A DNA stretch of 64,000 bases from Cupriavidus pauculus (lineage in GTDB: Bacteria; Pseudomonadota; Gammaproteobacteria; Burkholderiales; Burkholderiaceae), in the NCBI RefSeq assembly GCF_022179805.1, contig NZ_BPUO01000001.1:1-64000 (forward strand). Direction: 5' to 3'. Below the pieces are notes generated by a model. It was given only the letters and a program-made list of their open reading frames with translations, ran no database searches and was not told where the DNA came from. A program made the translations under genes and the position numbers. Positions 47,535 to 56,742 of this stretch are shown here, in pieces; position 1 is the stretch's first letter; each line of letters starts with the position of its first letter.

Positions 47535-48775
47535 CACTCGCCTCTCTTCGTAACTGGGCCGCCGACAATTTCATCGCGGCCACCTTCCAGACAATGGGGC
47601 AGTACCGAACCGCACTGCTACGCGCAATCGACGAAGCGATCCAGCAGACCTTCCAATTGCGCGTGAAGCCCTGGATGCTCGAATGCTTCGGCGCGGAGAT
47701 CTCGGCAGATGCGGAGGAACGCAACCACCGCTTCCTCGAAGAGGCGCTGGAACTGGTTCAGGCGTGCGGCTGCTCCCGCAGTGAGGCGCACCAGCTCGTC
47801 GATTACGTTTTCTCCCGCCCGGTTGGCGAAAAGCACCAGGAGGTCGGTGGCGTCATGGTAACGCTGGCCGCGCTTTGCCTCGCGCAGTCGCTAGACATGC
47901 ACGCTGCAGGTGAAACAGAGCTGGCCCGCGTCTGGACCAAGGTAGATCAAATCCGCGCGAAGCAGGCAGCCAAGCCAAAGCACTCACCTCTCCCTCAGCA
48001 TGTTCCCGACGTCTATGCAGCATCGAGGGCACAGGATGCACAACCTGCAATCCAGTACAGCGACGAACTGACGCCTCGCACGCCTAGCGAGAGATCGGCC
48101 TACCTGGAAGGCGTCGAGGAAGGGAAAATGCGCGCTGTGCGTGATTGGCTCGCACAGTCGTCGGCACAAGTGACGCCCGTTGCCTTCGACCTAGTCGGCC
48201 TAGCTGACCGAATGCTGGCTCCCCGTGATCTCACCAGAGACGAGCGCGGCATGCTGTCAAACCCGGCGCTCCCGGAACTCGATGAGGGCGACGATGTGCG
48301 CGGGTTCCTTCTGGCATTTGGTATCGAATGCGAGGCCGTGCGCATGGAAACGGATTGCGACGATGAAGCACTCATCGAAGCAGTGTGGGAGGGCGCGAGC
48401 TGCGCCCCGTGGGCGCCGACGCCGCCAGATGGTGACGGGTGGATGCTTTCCGACATCTACGACACCGAGGATGGCCCCGTTGCGCTCTTCATTCGAAAGA
48501 AGCCGGCCGAGCCGCACAAGACGCGCCGGCAGCGCCAAGCTGAGAGCCAGCGAAAGCGTGATTCAGATCGCATGGACAAACTCATCGACGAAAGCTGGGA
48601 TCTACGTTGCTTTGACATCGGCAGCAGCGAAGGTGATGGCGATGTCGGCTGGCGCGTCGTCGAACACCACCAGGCCGCACCACATGAGCGTGTAGTGGCC
48701 GAGGTATTTCGCGACGACCCACGCGCCGCCATCGACGCCGCCATTTCCCGCAAGCATGCGGAGGTGGAAGCATGA
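47531..48775 (+). CDS. MazG-like nucleotide pyrophosphohydrolase-domain protein
   Basis: 414 residues from the ATG at 47531. Residues 55-130 contain NHRFLEEALELVQACG (EExxE, Glu70/71/74) and EVGGVMVTLAALCLAQSLD, which follow the all-alpha NTP pyrophosphohydrolase pattern. The remaining 280 residues are acidic and unassigned (TPPDGDGWMLSDIYDTEDGP). MazG-type phage enzymes trim dNTP or (p)ppGpp pools. Catalysis is inferred. Confidence 0.68.
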   Translation: MTLASLRNWAADNFIAATFQTMGQYRTALLRAIDEAIQQTFQLRVKPWMLECFGAEISADAEERNHRFLEEALELVQACGCSRSEAHQLVDYVFSRPVGEKHQEVGGVMVTLAALCLAQSLDMHAAGETELARVWTKVDQIRAKQAAKPKHSPLPQHVPDVYAASRAQDAQPAIQYSDELTPRTPSERSAYLEGVEEGKMRAVRDWLAQSSAQVTPVAFDLVGLADRMLAPRDLTRDERGMLSNPALPELDEGDDVRGFLLAFGIECEAVRMETDCDDEALIEAVWEGASCAPWAPTPPDGDGWMLSDIYDTEDGPVALFIRKKPAEPHKTRRQRQAESQRKRDSDRMDKLIDESWDLRCFDIGSSEGDGDVGWRVVEHHQAAPHERVVAEVFRDDPRAAIDAAISRKHAEVEA

Positions 48776-49266
48776 AAAAGACGGCCATCATTTCCGAGTG
48801 CGGCACTTACCGGTATCGGCTCGGCCGGCGCTGGGCGGATGGCGGCTGCATGCTGTTCGTCATGCTCAACCCGAGCACGGCCGACGCGGAAGTCGACGAC
48901 CCGACCATCCGCAAATGCATGGGATTCGCCTCGCGTGCTGGCTTCAGCGCAATTGAGGTGGTCAACCTGTACGCCTATCGTGCGACGGATCCGAAGGCAT
49001 TGAAGGCGGCGGGCTGGCCCGTCGGTCCGAAGAACCATGAGCACGTATCCCACGCGATGCTCGACACCATCCACGGTGACGGCATCGTAGTTGCAGCCTG
49101 GGGTGCGAATGCTCGTGGTCGGCCGGAGGCATCTTCCATGCTGGAGAAGATGGCACGAACAGGCTTTGCGGCACATGCCCTGCGGATCCTTCCCGACGGC
49201 ACGCCAGCTCACCCGCTAATGCTGCCCTACAGCTGCAGCCCAACAAAGATGGAGGTGTCGGCATGA
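48772..49266 (+). CDS. DUF1643 protein
   Basis: 164 residues. RYRLGRRWADGGCMLFVMLN, NPSTADAEVDDPTIRKCMGF and VVAAWGANARGR are diagnostic. The family is common in phages and islands; function unknown. It overlaps both neighbours by 4 bp. Confidence 0.85.
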   Translation: MKKTAIISECGTYRYRLGRRWADGGCMLFVMLNPSTADAEVDDPTIRKCMGFASRAGFSAIEVVNLYAYRATDPKALKAAGWPVGPKNHEHVSHAMLDTIHGDGIVVAAWGANARGRPEASSMLEKMARTGFAAHALRILPDGTPAHPLMLPYSCSPTKMEVSA

Positions 49267-49781
49267 GCCGAAGCGGATACACCGACGATTGCGAGAACCT
49301 CGGCCTGTGGCGCGGCGCCGTCGAGCGGGCGATTCGTGGCAAGCGCGGGCAGCAGGCTCTGAAGGAGATCGCTGCCGCCATGGACGCGATGCCAAACAAG
49401 GTCCTTGCTGCCGAGTCGCTCGTCACAACTGACGGCGAGTTTTGCACGCTAGGCGTGTTGGGTGCGTTTCGCGGCCTGGACATGGCGCCTATCGATCCGG
49501 AAGACCCTGACCAAGTGGCCAAGGCCTTCGATCTCGCCCCTGCCATGGTGCGCGAGATCGTCTTTGAGAACGACGAAGCCATGGTCACGTGGAAGCACGT
49601 GGATGTGGAGATCACGGGCCCGGTACGCCCGTACTACCCGGAGTACGGAAATCACATCGTCCGGACGATGGTTGACATACCGGAAAGCGACCTGGGCCCG
49701 ATGCGCTGGAAGCGCATGCGGGAATGGGTCGAGCGACATCTGGCTAAGGAAGCAGCACGGCAGAGCCATGAACATCCCTGA
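49263..49781 (+). CDS. Conserved phage protein
   Basis: 172 residues. GLWRGAVERAIRGKRGQQAL and LKEIAAAMDAMPNKVLAAE begin a well-known phage family without assigned function. It overlaps the next gene by 14 bp. Confidence 0.75.
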   Translation: MSRSGYTDDCENLGLWRGAVERAIRGKRGQQALKEIAAAMDAMPNKVLAAESLVTTDGEFCTLGVLGAFRGLDMAPIDPEDPDQVAKAFDLAPAMVREIVFENDEAMVTWKHVDVEITGPVRPYYPEYGNHIVRTMVDIPESDLGPMRWKRMREWVERHLAKEAARQSHEHP

Positions 49782-50289
49782 CGACCTCACCCTCTACTCT
49801 ACGGTCCACGGCCACGGCGCCAACGGCCTGGCGTTCTACCGCTATGCCGATCAGGATGGCTTTGGCGTTCACCTGGATGCGCGACGCGAGTCGTACGGCA
49901 AACCCTTTGTGAACTCGTTCTGGCTGGAGGCGCTGCCCGAACAGCGCTTTCCGACCATGCCCGCCCTGCAACTGGCCGCACGCGATCTGACCGACGACCA
50001 GGTGGCCACCGAGCGCGCAAAGTATCCGCTGATCCGAAGCTCCCGCCCGGTCGGCGAGCGCCGGCATCAGAACCTTTGCCGCCTGTGCCCACGGTCCGCC
50101 GGCCAGCCAGGTGCCGTGATCGTCCATCTGGCCAGGAACTGGAATCCAGCTGTCGACCGCTATGTCGAGCTTTGCGACGCCCACGGGAGCCTTTCTGACA
50201 ACCCCGCCGCGCTGGACGCGGCACTCGAAGCCGAATTGGCAGAACGGAAGGCTCGCGCTGCCGCGCAGGGCCTCCCGTGGATGATGTAA
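49768..50289 (+). CDS. Hypothetical phage protein
   Basis: 173 residues from the ATG at 49768. FYRYADQDGFGVHLDARRES and LCRLCPRSAGQPGAVIVHLA. The Cys pair may bind metal. Function unknown. Confidence 0.62.
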   Translation: MNIPDDLTLYSTVHGHGANGLAFYRYADQDGFGVHLDARRESYGKPFVNSFWLEALPEQRFPTMPALQLAARDLTDDQVATERAKYPLIRSSRPVGERRHQNLCRLCPRSAGQPGAVIVHLARNWNPAVDRYVELCDAHGSLSDNPAALDAALEAELAERKARAAAQGLPWMM

Positions 50290-50308
50290 CGCAGGAATGG
50301 AGTGAGAA

Positions 50309-50611
50309 ATGAGCGAACAAGAACTACTCGACCGCATCATCGAGGAACTGGACAAGAGAATCCGCCCGATGGCCCACATCCCGCTTGAGGCGCAGCTTTG
50401 GTCAACGAAAGAGATCGGCGAATACCTGCAGCGGCCCGCCAAGGTGGTGCGCGAACGCGTGGTGAACGTGCCCGGTTTCCCGGCACCGATCCGTCTTCCA
50501 AACCCGGGCAGCCTCGGCAAGGCTCAGCCGCGCTGGAAGGCGATCGAGGTCATCAAGTGGGTGGAGTCGTACCAGGGCGGCAAGATGGGCCGCCCTCGCA
50601 AGCCGGACTAG
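50309..50611 (+). CDS. Excisionase-like HTH protein
   Basis: 100 residues. LWSTKEIGEYLQRPAKVVRE is an AlpA/MerR-type winged HTH and WKAIEVIKWVESYQ follows. It is last in the right early operon and converges on the integrase with a 4-bp overlap, the usual place for Xis. It would bend attachment DNA to favour excision. Confidence 0.78.
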   Translation: MSEQELLDRIIEELDKRIRPMAHIPLEAQLWSTKEIGEYLQRPAKVVRERVVNVPGFPAPIRLPNPGSLGKAQPRWKAIEVIKWVESYQGGKMGRPRKPD

Positions 50612-51630
50612 CCCAGCCGCAGCGCCAGTTCGGCGGCGGACTCGTTGTAGTAGGTCCGCAGCTCGCTGAGGTTGGTGTGCCCGGTCATCCGGGCCAGCGC
50701 GAGCACGTCGAGCTTCGTCGAGAGCCTGGTGATGGCTTCGTGGCGGGTATCGTGGAACGTCAGGTCGGCAATGCCGGCCTTTTCCTTTGCCTTCCGGAAC
50801 AGGGCATCCCGGCTGGCGGCTGGCAGCGCAAACAGCGGCTTGCCGTCGTCCACTTCCGGCAGCATCTTCAGCAGTTCGATGGCGCGCGTGGAGAGTGGCA
50901 CGTCCCGGGCACCGCCATTCTTGGTCATCGGAAGATGGGCGACGCGCCGCTCCAAGTCGACCGTGTGGGAGGTCAGGCCCAGTAGCTCGCCAGAGCGCAT
51001 TGCAGTTTCGATGGCCAACAGGAACGCCACGGCCACTCGCTGGGACGACAAAGCGACGGGGTGACCCTCGTAGTAGCCCAGGGCCAGGGTTATATCCTCG
51101 ATCTCCTTGTCGGAGATGCGCCGGTCGCGCGGCGGCGAGTCGGGCGGCCGCCGGACGTTCTTCATGGGGTTGTGTGTCAGCCAGCCCCACTCCTCATGCG
51201 CCACCTTGAAGGCGTGAGAAATCAGGGACATTTCGCGCGACACCGACGCGCCGGCGATACCCGGCTGCTCGTCCGTCCCGCGCTGCCTGACGTCGCGCCA
51301 AGCAGCAATGTGGGCGGGCTGGAGGTCCGCCAGCTTGATGTCTCCGAACTTCCGCCCCAAGACGGCAATGTCGCCAATGAGGTCCAGCCGGATGACCTCC
51401 CACCGCTCACCCTTCTTGGCCGGGCTCACCTTCTCGGCGTAGGTCTTCAGAACGTCGCGCACGGTGTGGGTCTTGCTCCCCGTCCCGCCGCTGATCGAAC
51501 GCAGTTCAGTCTCGCGCTGAGACGCCCAAGCTTGGGCCTCCGCCTTGGTATCGAGGTTCTTCGAGTCGCGCGTGCCCTGGACATAGACCTCGGCGCGCCA
51601 GCCATTCTTGACCTTCCGAAAGGAAGCCAT
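50608..51630 (-). CDS. int: Tyrosine-recombinase integrase
   Basis: 340 residues. An arm-binding N-terminal domain (MASFRKVKNGWRAEVYVQGT), a core-binding domain (about 55-165), then the catalytic domain with Arg212 (MRSGELLGL), His293-x-x-Arg296 (HDTRH), His318 (GHTN) and Tyr327 or 328. It joins attP to the tRNA-Leu 3' end. Its start abuts the four phased arm-type sites, so integrase may control its own expression. Confidence 0.95.
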   Translation of the reverse strand: MASFRKVKNGWRAEVYVQGTRDSKNLDTKAEAQAWASQRETELRSISGGTGSKTHTVRDVLKTYAEKVSPAKKGERWEVIRLDLIGDIAVLGRKFGDIKLADLQPAHIAAWRDVRQRGTDEQPGIAGASVSREMSLISHAFKVAHEEWGWLTHNPMKNVRRPPDSPPRDRRISDKEIEDITLALGYYEGHPVALSSQRVAVAFLLAIETAMRSGELLGLTSHTVDLERRVAHLPMTKNGGARDVPLSTRAIELLKMLPEVDDGKPLFALPAASRDALFRKAKEKAGIADLTFHDTRHEAITRLSTKLDVLALARMTGHTNLSELRTYYNESAAELALRLG

Positions 51631-51668
51631 GCGTAACCTCAGCGTAAATTCGGCGTAATGACGCGTAG
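51631..51668 (+). promoter_or_regulatory. Right arm-type integrase sites (four phased GCGTAR repeats)
   Basis: GCGTAA at 51631, 51642 and 51653 and GCGTAG at 51663: spacings 11, 11 and 10 bp, one face of the helix. Matching repeats lie beside attL. Confidence 0.65.
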
Positions 51669-51782
51669 TTTAGTGAGGTTTCGTGCGGAATTTCAAGGGG
51701 TCTGTAGAGCCACACGGCGGGCCGTAAGCCCTTGTATTACCGTGGGTTGCGGCGTTTTTGGGTGCCGTGTGGCTTTGGTATT

Positions 51783-51806
51783 TGGTGCGAGGGAGGGGAC
51801 TCGAAC
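51783..51806 (-). repeat. attR: 24-bp core within the intact tRNA-Leu
   Basis: Identical to 5754-5777. It spans the CCA end, the acceptor strand and part of the T-arm. Confidence 0.95.
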
Positions 51807-51869
51807 CCCTACACCATTGCTGGCGTCAGGACCTAAACCTGGTGCGTCTACCAATTTCGCCACCCTCGC
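51783..51869 (-). tRNA. tRNA-Leu (anticodon UAG)
   Basis: An 87-nt cloverleaf including encoded CCA. Acceptor GCGAGGG/CCCTCGC, D-arm with GGTAGACGC, anticodon loop TTTAGGT (UAG), a long variable arm as expected for Leu, and T-arm GGTTCGAGTCC. The 3' 24 nt now come from the phage and keep the gene whole. Confidence 0.96.
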
Positions 51870-51908
51870 AGTCCTGGACCGGGCTTCCATCAAGCAATTC
51901 CACAAAGC

Positions 51909-51936
51909 AAAAAAGGCGGCTGGAACTGCCCGCCTT
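51909..51936 (-). terminator. Terminator downstream of the MFS gene
   Basis: Minus strand AAGGCGG/CCGCCTT stem followed by TTTTTT, between the MFS gene and tRNA-Leu. It separates the two transcripts. Confidence 0.75.
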
Positions 51937-52102
51937 CTTCCGCCCTATTCCTGCCGTGGCTTGCTTTTGGCGCGTTGCGCGCCGGAATCCGGTTCGTGCC
52001 GTTGGCGTTACTTCTGCCAGCGGCGCAATAAGGATGCGGATTGTAGCGCAAGGCGGCAGGGGAATCCAGTCCCCTGCCCGCCTTGCTGACGCTTGCTTCG
52101 GA

Positions 52103-53428
52103 TTACTGGCGGGCGCGGATGAAGGCAATGACCAGCACCGTGGCGCAGGCTTCCAGGGCGGCCACGAAATACAGGCCCGAGGACAGCTTGCCGGTGGTGG
52201 ATTTGAACCAGCCGATCATGTACGGCGCCACAAAACCGGCCAGGTTGCCGATCGAGTTGATCAGGGCGATGCCGCCGGCGGCGGCCGTGCCGGCCAGGAA
52301 GGCCGAGGGCAGCGACCAGAACACCGGGAAGGCGGCCAGGATGCCGATCGATGCCACGGTCAGCGCCACCAGGGCCAGCACGGCGCTATGCAGCCAGAGG
52401 CCGGTCAGCGTCAGGCCCACGGCGGCCAGCAGCGTGGCCAGGGCGCAGTGCATGCGGCGCTCGCCGGTGCGGTCCGAATGGATGCCGTTGAGGACCATCG
52501 CGATGGTGCCGGCCACGAACGGGATGGCGGAAATCAGGCCGATCTGCAGGTTGCCGTGCACGCCCAGTTCCTTGATGATCGATGGCGACCAGAACGCGAT
52601 GGTCGCGTTGCCGCTGACCACGCAGAAGTAAATGGCCGCGCAGATCCAGACGCGTGCGTTGGCAAAGGCGTCCTTGAGCGCCGAATGCTTGGCCGGGTCG
52701 CGGGCTTCGTTCTCGATGTCGCGCGTGACGATGGCCTGTTCCTGCTGCGACAGCCATTTGGCGTTCACCGGCTTCTCGGGCAGGTACATCAGCACGGCAA
52801 TACCGGCCAGTACCGACGGAATGCCCTCGATCACGAACAGCCATTGCCAGTTCGACAGGCCGTCCACGCCGTCCATCACGGTCATGATGAAGCCGGCCAG
52901 CGGGCCGCCGATCACGCCAGCGATGGCGAACGACGTCATGAACAGGCCGTTGATACGGGCGCGCCGTGCAGCCGGGAACCAGTAGGTCAGGTACAGCACC
53001 ACGCCCGGGAAGAAGCCGGCTTCGAAAATACCCAGCAGGAAGCGCAGCGCGTAGAACTGGCCCGGCGTCTTCACGAAGATCATCGCCATGGAGGCAAAGC
53101 CCCAGAGGATGGTGATGCGCGCCAGCGTCTTGCGCGCGCCGATCTTTTCCAGCAGCAGGTTGCTCGGCACTTCGAACAGGAAGTAGCCGATGAAGAAGAT
53201 GCCGGCGCCCAGGCCGTACACGGCTTCACTGAATTGCAGGTCCTGCAGCATCTGCAGCTTGGCGAAACCGACGTTGACGCGGTCGATCCAGGCCAGGATG
53301 AACAGGAATACGAGGAACGGGATCAGGCGCACGGTGATCTTGCGGTACGCCTCGTTGCGTTGCTGCGCCAGTTGCGCGGGCGGCAGGCTCTCCAGGGCGC
53401 CGGGGGCGCCGCTCATCACGGAAGACAT
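52103..53428 (-). CDS. MFS transporter, anion:cation symporter (phthalate permease) family
   Basis: 441 residues, 12 membrane segments. ITVRLIPFLVFLFILAWIDR and DRVNVGFAKLQML in the first helix region, GVVLYLTYWFPAARRAR and WLFVIEGIPSVLAGI are hallmarks of the ACS family, which imports organic anions with H+ or Na+. AAGGAG precedes the ATG. It lies 138 bp after the amidase gene on the same strand and probably imports an amidase-related substrate. Confidence 0.92.
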   Translation of the reverse strand: MSSVMSGAPGALESLPPAQLAQQRNEAYRKITVRLIPFLVFLFILAWIDRVNVGFAKLQMLQDLQFSEAVYGLGAGIFFIGYFLFEVPSNLLLEKIGARKTLARITILWGFASMAMIFVKTPGQFYALRFLLGIFEAGFFPGVVLYLTYWFPAARRARINGLFMTSFAIAGVIGGPLAGFIMTVMDGVDGLSNWQWLFVIEGIPSVLAGIAVLMYLPEKPVNAKWLSQQEQAIVTRDIENEARDPAKHSALKDAFANARVWICAAIYFCVVSGNATIAFWSPSIIKELGVHGNLQIGLISAIPFVAGTIAMVLNGIHSDRTGERRMHCALATLLAAVGLTLTGLWLHSAVLALVALTVASIGILAAFPVFWSLPSAFLAGTAAAGGIALINSIGNLAGFVAPYMIGWFKSTTGKLSSGLYFVAALEACATVLVIAFIRARQ

Positions 53429-53566
53429 CGGTGACTACTCCTTGGGTGTGGTTGAACGGGGCGCCGCTACGTTGGCGGCGCCCTCTCGCATTGCGCTGTG
53501 CTGGCGCTTCGGGCGCGGTGCCCGTGGGAATCCGGCCGGGGAAATTCAGCCGCTGCTGCGGGTGCG

Positions 53567-54904
53567 TTACTTGCCGAGTGCCTGCTCGATGGCGGCCGAC
53601 ACCTGCAAGGTGCGTGCGTCGCTGCCAGTCAGTCCGCAGACGCCCAGGCCCATGCCCTCTCCCATCGGCAGCGATGTGGCGCAGCCGTCGAGGAAGTTGA
53701 TCACGCTGGCGTTGCGCAGCACCAGGCCGTTGGTAGCGAAGAAGTCCTCGTCGCGCGTCAGCGCATCGAGTCGCGGCGGGCGAACAGCCACGCTGGGCAT
53801 CAGCCAGGCATCGGCGTCGCGCAGCAGGCCGGCGGCGCGTTGCTGCATAGCGCGGCGCTCAGCCAGCAGCACGATGTAGTCGGTAGCCGTCAGCTTCTCG
53901 CCACGGCGGATGCGTTGGGCCACGCGTTGGTCGTACTGGTCGCCCTTGGCTTGCAGCAGTTCGCGATGCCAGGTCCACGCTTCTGCAGCCGTCAGGCCGC
54001 CAGCGGCGTTGATCTCGGGCAGGCGGCGCAGTTCGGGGAAAGCGAACTCAACGATGTGGGCGCCCTGCGCCGACAGCTTGACGAGCGTGGCCTCGAATGC
54101 CTGCGCCACCTCGGCTTCCACGCCGTCGCCCACGAAGTCGCGGGTCACGTACAGGCGCAGGCCGCGCAGGTCGGCGGCGCGCGTGTCGAGCGTCTCGCCG
54201 CTGAGCACGGCATCCACGGCCGCGCAGCACGCCACCGACCGGGCCAGTGGGCCGGCTGAATCGAGCGACGTGGAAAGCGGCACCGCGCCGTCCAGCGGCA
54301 CGCGCCGTGCGGTCGGCTTGAAGCCGGTCAGACCGCAGAACGCCGACGGAATGCGGATCGATCCGCCGGTATCGGTGCCCAGCGCCGCCACGGCCATCTG
54401 TTCGGCCACGCTGACGGCGCCGCCCGACGTCGAGCCGCCGCTGATGCGCTCGCCATCAAAAGGCGTGCGCGGCGTGCCGTAGTGCGGATTCAGGCCCAGG
54501 CCCGAGAACGCGAACTCGCTCATGTTGGTGCGGCCAATCAGCACTGCACCAGCGGCGCGCAGCCGGGCCACCGCCGGCGCATCGGCCTGGGCCGGCGCGT
54601 TGCCGTCCAGCGCCTTCGAGCCGGCGCGCGTCACCTGCCCACGCACATCGAACAGGTCCTTGATCGATACCGGCAGCCCGGCCAGCGGCGATGCCACGTA
54701 GCCAGCGGCACGCGCCTGGTCGGCAGCATGTGCCTGGGCCAGCGCGCCCTTGGCATCCACGCTCATGAACGCCACGCCACCCGCCTGCTGGTGACGATCG
54801 ATATTGGCCAGCGCTTCCTCGGCCAGCGAAACGCTGGTGGTGCGGCCAGCCGCCAGCGCGGCGGCCAGTTCGGCGATGGTTGGTGCGATGGTAGGTGCGG
54901 TCAT
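53567..54904 (-). CDS. Amidase-signature-family amidase
   Basis: 445 residues from the ATG at 54904. The Ser-cisSer-Lys triad is visible: Lys82 (SIKDLFD), Ser158 (ISGGSTSGGA) and Ser182 (GTDTGGSIR). It splits a C-N amide bond to acid and ammonia or amine. The substrate is unknown; the neighbours suggest an amide or ureide catabolic route. GTG at 54916 is an alternative start. Confidence 0.92.
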   Translation of the reverse strand: MTAPTIAPTIAELAAALAAGRTTSVSLAEEALANIDRHQQAGGVAFMSVDAKGALAQAHAADQARAAGYVASPLAGLPVSIKDLFDVRGQVTRAGSKALDGNAPAQADAPAVARLRAAGAVLIGRTNMSEFAFSGLGLNPHYGTPRTPFDGERISGGSTSGGAVSVAEQMAVAALGTDTGGSIRIPSAFCGLTGFKPTARRVPLDGAVPLSTSLDSAGPLARSVACCAAVDAVLSGETLDTRAADLRGLRLYVTRDFVGDGVEAEVAQAFEATLVKLSAQGAHIVEFAFPELRRLPEINAAGGLTAAEAWTWHRELLQAKGDQYDQRVAQRIRRGEKLTATDYIVLLAERRAMQQRAAGLLRDADAWLMPSVAVRPPRLDALTRDEDFFATNGLVLRNASVINFLDGCATSLPMGEGMGLGVCGLTGSDARTLQVSAAIEQALGK

Positions 54905-54912
54905 GGGCAGGC

Positions 54913-55590
54913 TCACTCGGCTACGGCCAGCGTTTCCACGCGATACACGTGGCGCAGGCTGCGGTTGCGTACGGGGTCGTGCAGTTCCACTTCAAAGGCT
55001 TCGCCGTGGCCCATCTCGCCGATCACGGCCTGGGTGCCACAGAACATCGCGGTGCCGGGCGGCAGTTGCGCCTCGCCGGTCAGGCGTTCGATCAGGTCGC
55101 GCGGGTCCAGCAGGCGCGTGACCTTGCCTTCCTGATACAGCGCGCGCTGGCCGTCGCGTACGCGCCAGCAACGCATTTCCAGCACGTCCCAGTGATCGGC
55201 TACCTCGTCAAAGCGCCACACCTCGCCGCCCATCGGCTTGGCGCACATCTGCTTCGACACCGTCACGTCGTACGCCTCGACCTTGCGGTCGGTGTGGTCG
55301 GAGCCAATGCCGACGTACAGCGCGTCGGCGCCCTGCAGCAGCACGAACTCGGTTTCGCCGGACGAGTCGTCGCGCGGCACTTCGAGCACGTCGGATGTGG
55401 TCAGCAATTGCGCGGCCAGCGGATAGAACGTGGGCACGGTGGCGGGCGGCTTCACGCCGATAGCCTTCAGTTCGTCGATGTGGTGCTGGACGGCGTCCAT
55501 GTCGCGGCCAGTCCAGCCGGCGATGATCAGTCGTTCGATGTCGAGGGCGAGCGCGCCCCCGCCGGCTACCTGGAGATGCAGTGTCGGCAT
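54913..55590 (-). CDS. DUF2848 protein
   Basis: 225 residues. RLIIAGWTGRDMDAVQHHID, FYPLAAQLLTTSD and MFCGTQAVIGEMGHGEAFEV match DUF2848, related to fumarylacetoacetate-hydrolase-like folds and often found with amidases. It ends 8 bp before the amidase ATG, so they are one operon. Confidence 0.88.
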   Translation of the reverse strand: MPTLHLQVAGGGALALDIERLIIAGWTGRDMDAVQHHIDELKAIGVKPPATVPTFYPLAAQLLTTSDVLEVPRDDSSGETEFVLLQGADALYVGIGSDHTDRKVEAYDVTVSKQMCAKPMGGEVWRFDEVADHWDVLEMRCWRVRDGQRALYQEGKVTRLLDPRDLIERLTGEAQLPPGTAMFCGTQAVIGEMGHGEAFEVELHDPVRNRSLRHVYRVETLAVAE

Positions 55591-55624
55591 TGCTTGCTAC
55601 CTGTTACGAGGGGAAAAGATTCGG

Positions 55625-56323
55625 TCAGAGGGTCCGGATGATGTTCTTCCGGAATTCGTCAATGTGTTCGCGGATCGCGTTGCGCACCGCCGGCACGTCG
55701 CGCCGCTCCAGGGCGTCGACGATTTCCAGGTGCTCCTGGTAGACGTTCTCCAGGTGCTGCGGGTCGGACAGCGACAGGAACCAGAAGCGCGCCTGCTTCT
55801 CGTGCAAGCCGCGCAGCAGTTCGGCCAGCACGCGATTGCGCGAGGCGGCCGACATGGCGGTATGGAACTTCAGGTCCAGCGATGCCAGCGCCGGGATGTC
55901 GCGGCGGGCGATCAGCTCCGGCGAGCGGTCGACGATCTCGCGCATCGCCTTGAAGTCGCTCTCGTGCCCGCGCTCGCAGGCCAGCGTGGCGCACAGCATC
56001 TCGTTGGTGGCGCGCACCTCGATCATGTCCAGCACTTCGTTCAGCGACAGCGGCGTCACCAGCACGCCCTTGCGCGGCAGGATCGACACCAGCCCTTCCA
56101 CCTCCAGCCGATGCAGCGCCTGGTGTACCGGCGTGCGGCCAAGGCCCAGCAGCGCAGCCACCTGGGCCTCGTTCAGCGGTTCGCCAGGGCGGAATTCGCA
56201 CGCGATGATGCGGCGCTTGATTTCGGTATAGGCCTGCTCGCGCAGCGCGGCGCCGCTCTGGGCGAGCGTCGGGACGGCGGGCGGGTTGTCGGCGTTGCCG
56301 ACGAGGCGGATCGGGTTGGCCAC
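55625..56323 (-). CDS. GntR-family (FadR/FCD) regulator
   Basis: 232 residues. The N-terminal winged HTH (LNEAQVAALLGLGRTPVHQA) and C-terminal FCD effector domain with metal-ligand pattern (DLKFHTAMSAASRNRV and EHLEIVDALERRD) are clear. It lies first in the minus-strand operon and likely controls the amidase genes and perhaps the ABC importer. Confidence 0.92.
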   Translation of the reverse strand: MANPIRLVGNADNPPAVPTLAQSGAALREQAYTEIKRRIIACEFRPGEPLNEAQVAALLGLGRTPVHQALHRLEVEGLVSILPRKGVLVTPLSLNEVLDMIEVRATNEMLCATLACERGHESDFKAMREIVDRSPELIARRDIPALASLDLKFHTAMSAASRNRVLAELLRGLHEKQARFWFLSLSDPQHLENVYQEHLEIVDALERRDVPAVRNAIREHIDEFRKNIIRTL

Positions 56324-56742
56324 AGGCTAGGTCCGGTCGGGCTGTGTTGAAGTTGTTGTGATACTAGTGTGATATTTCACTAAGGACAATGGGGAAATGG
56401 GTGGGGTAAACACTAGGGAGTGGGGTTTCGGGGTGTTTGGGGTGTGCGGTGGGCGTCGCGCGTGGGTTCGATGTCGTTGGGCTGACAAGTTGGTGCAAGG
56501 TGGCATCCATCGTGGTGCAGGTGGTGGAGTGCGTGTGCCATTGAGGGGTGCCGTTTCCCGTCTTTCGATTTGCTCCCCTCTCCCTCTGGGAGAGGGGCTG
56601 GGGGTGAGGGCGTTGAGGCTCTGCTTGCCGACGGGTCGAAATTTGAACTGCCGGGCCCTCTCCCCCAACCCCTCTCCCGCGTTGCGGGAGAGGGGAGCAA
56701 ACCAAGGCGTTGCGGGAGAGGGGAGAAAACCGGCGGTGCGCC
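56324..56742. other. Intergenic region with long inverted repeat
   Basis: This 419-bp gap holds the promoter of the GntR gene and a REP-like inverted repeat (56572-56725). No gene was found; the open frames across it come from the GC-rich repeat. Confidence 0.5.
56572..56725. repeat. REP/REPIN-like element, copy 1
   Basis: Two inverted arms (GCTCCCCTCTCCC ... GGGAGAGGGGAGCA), each with its own small hairpin, around a 60-bp spacer. A second partial end (GCGTTGCGGGAGAGGGGAG) follows in direct repeat at 56707-56725. The same unit occurs at 59822-59952. Confidence 0.75.

Larger units (their letters stand above)
5778..51782. mobile_element. Complete temperate prophage (lambda-like head, Mu-like contractile tail) carrying a DGR
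   Basis: The interval between the 24-bp att repeats, about 46 kb, has integrase, excisionase, a repressor pair with operators, a replication gene with iterons, terminase and full head, tail and lysis modules, all open. The late genes are on the minus strand, the left early operon is on the minus strand and the right early operon on the plus strand. It looks inducible, but this cannot be shown from sequence. It is a mosaic: the packaging and head proteins match the lambda families (gpA, W, B, C, D, E, FII), while the tail proteins match Mu. Confidence 0.93.
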
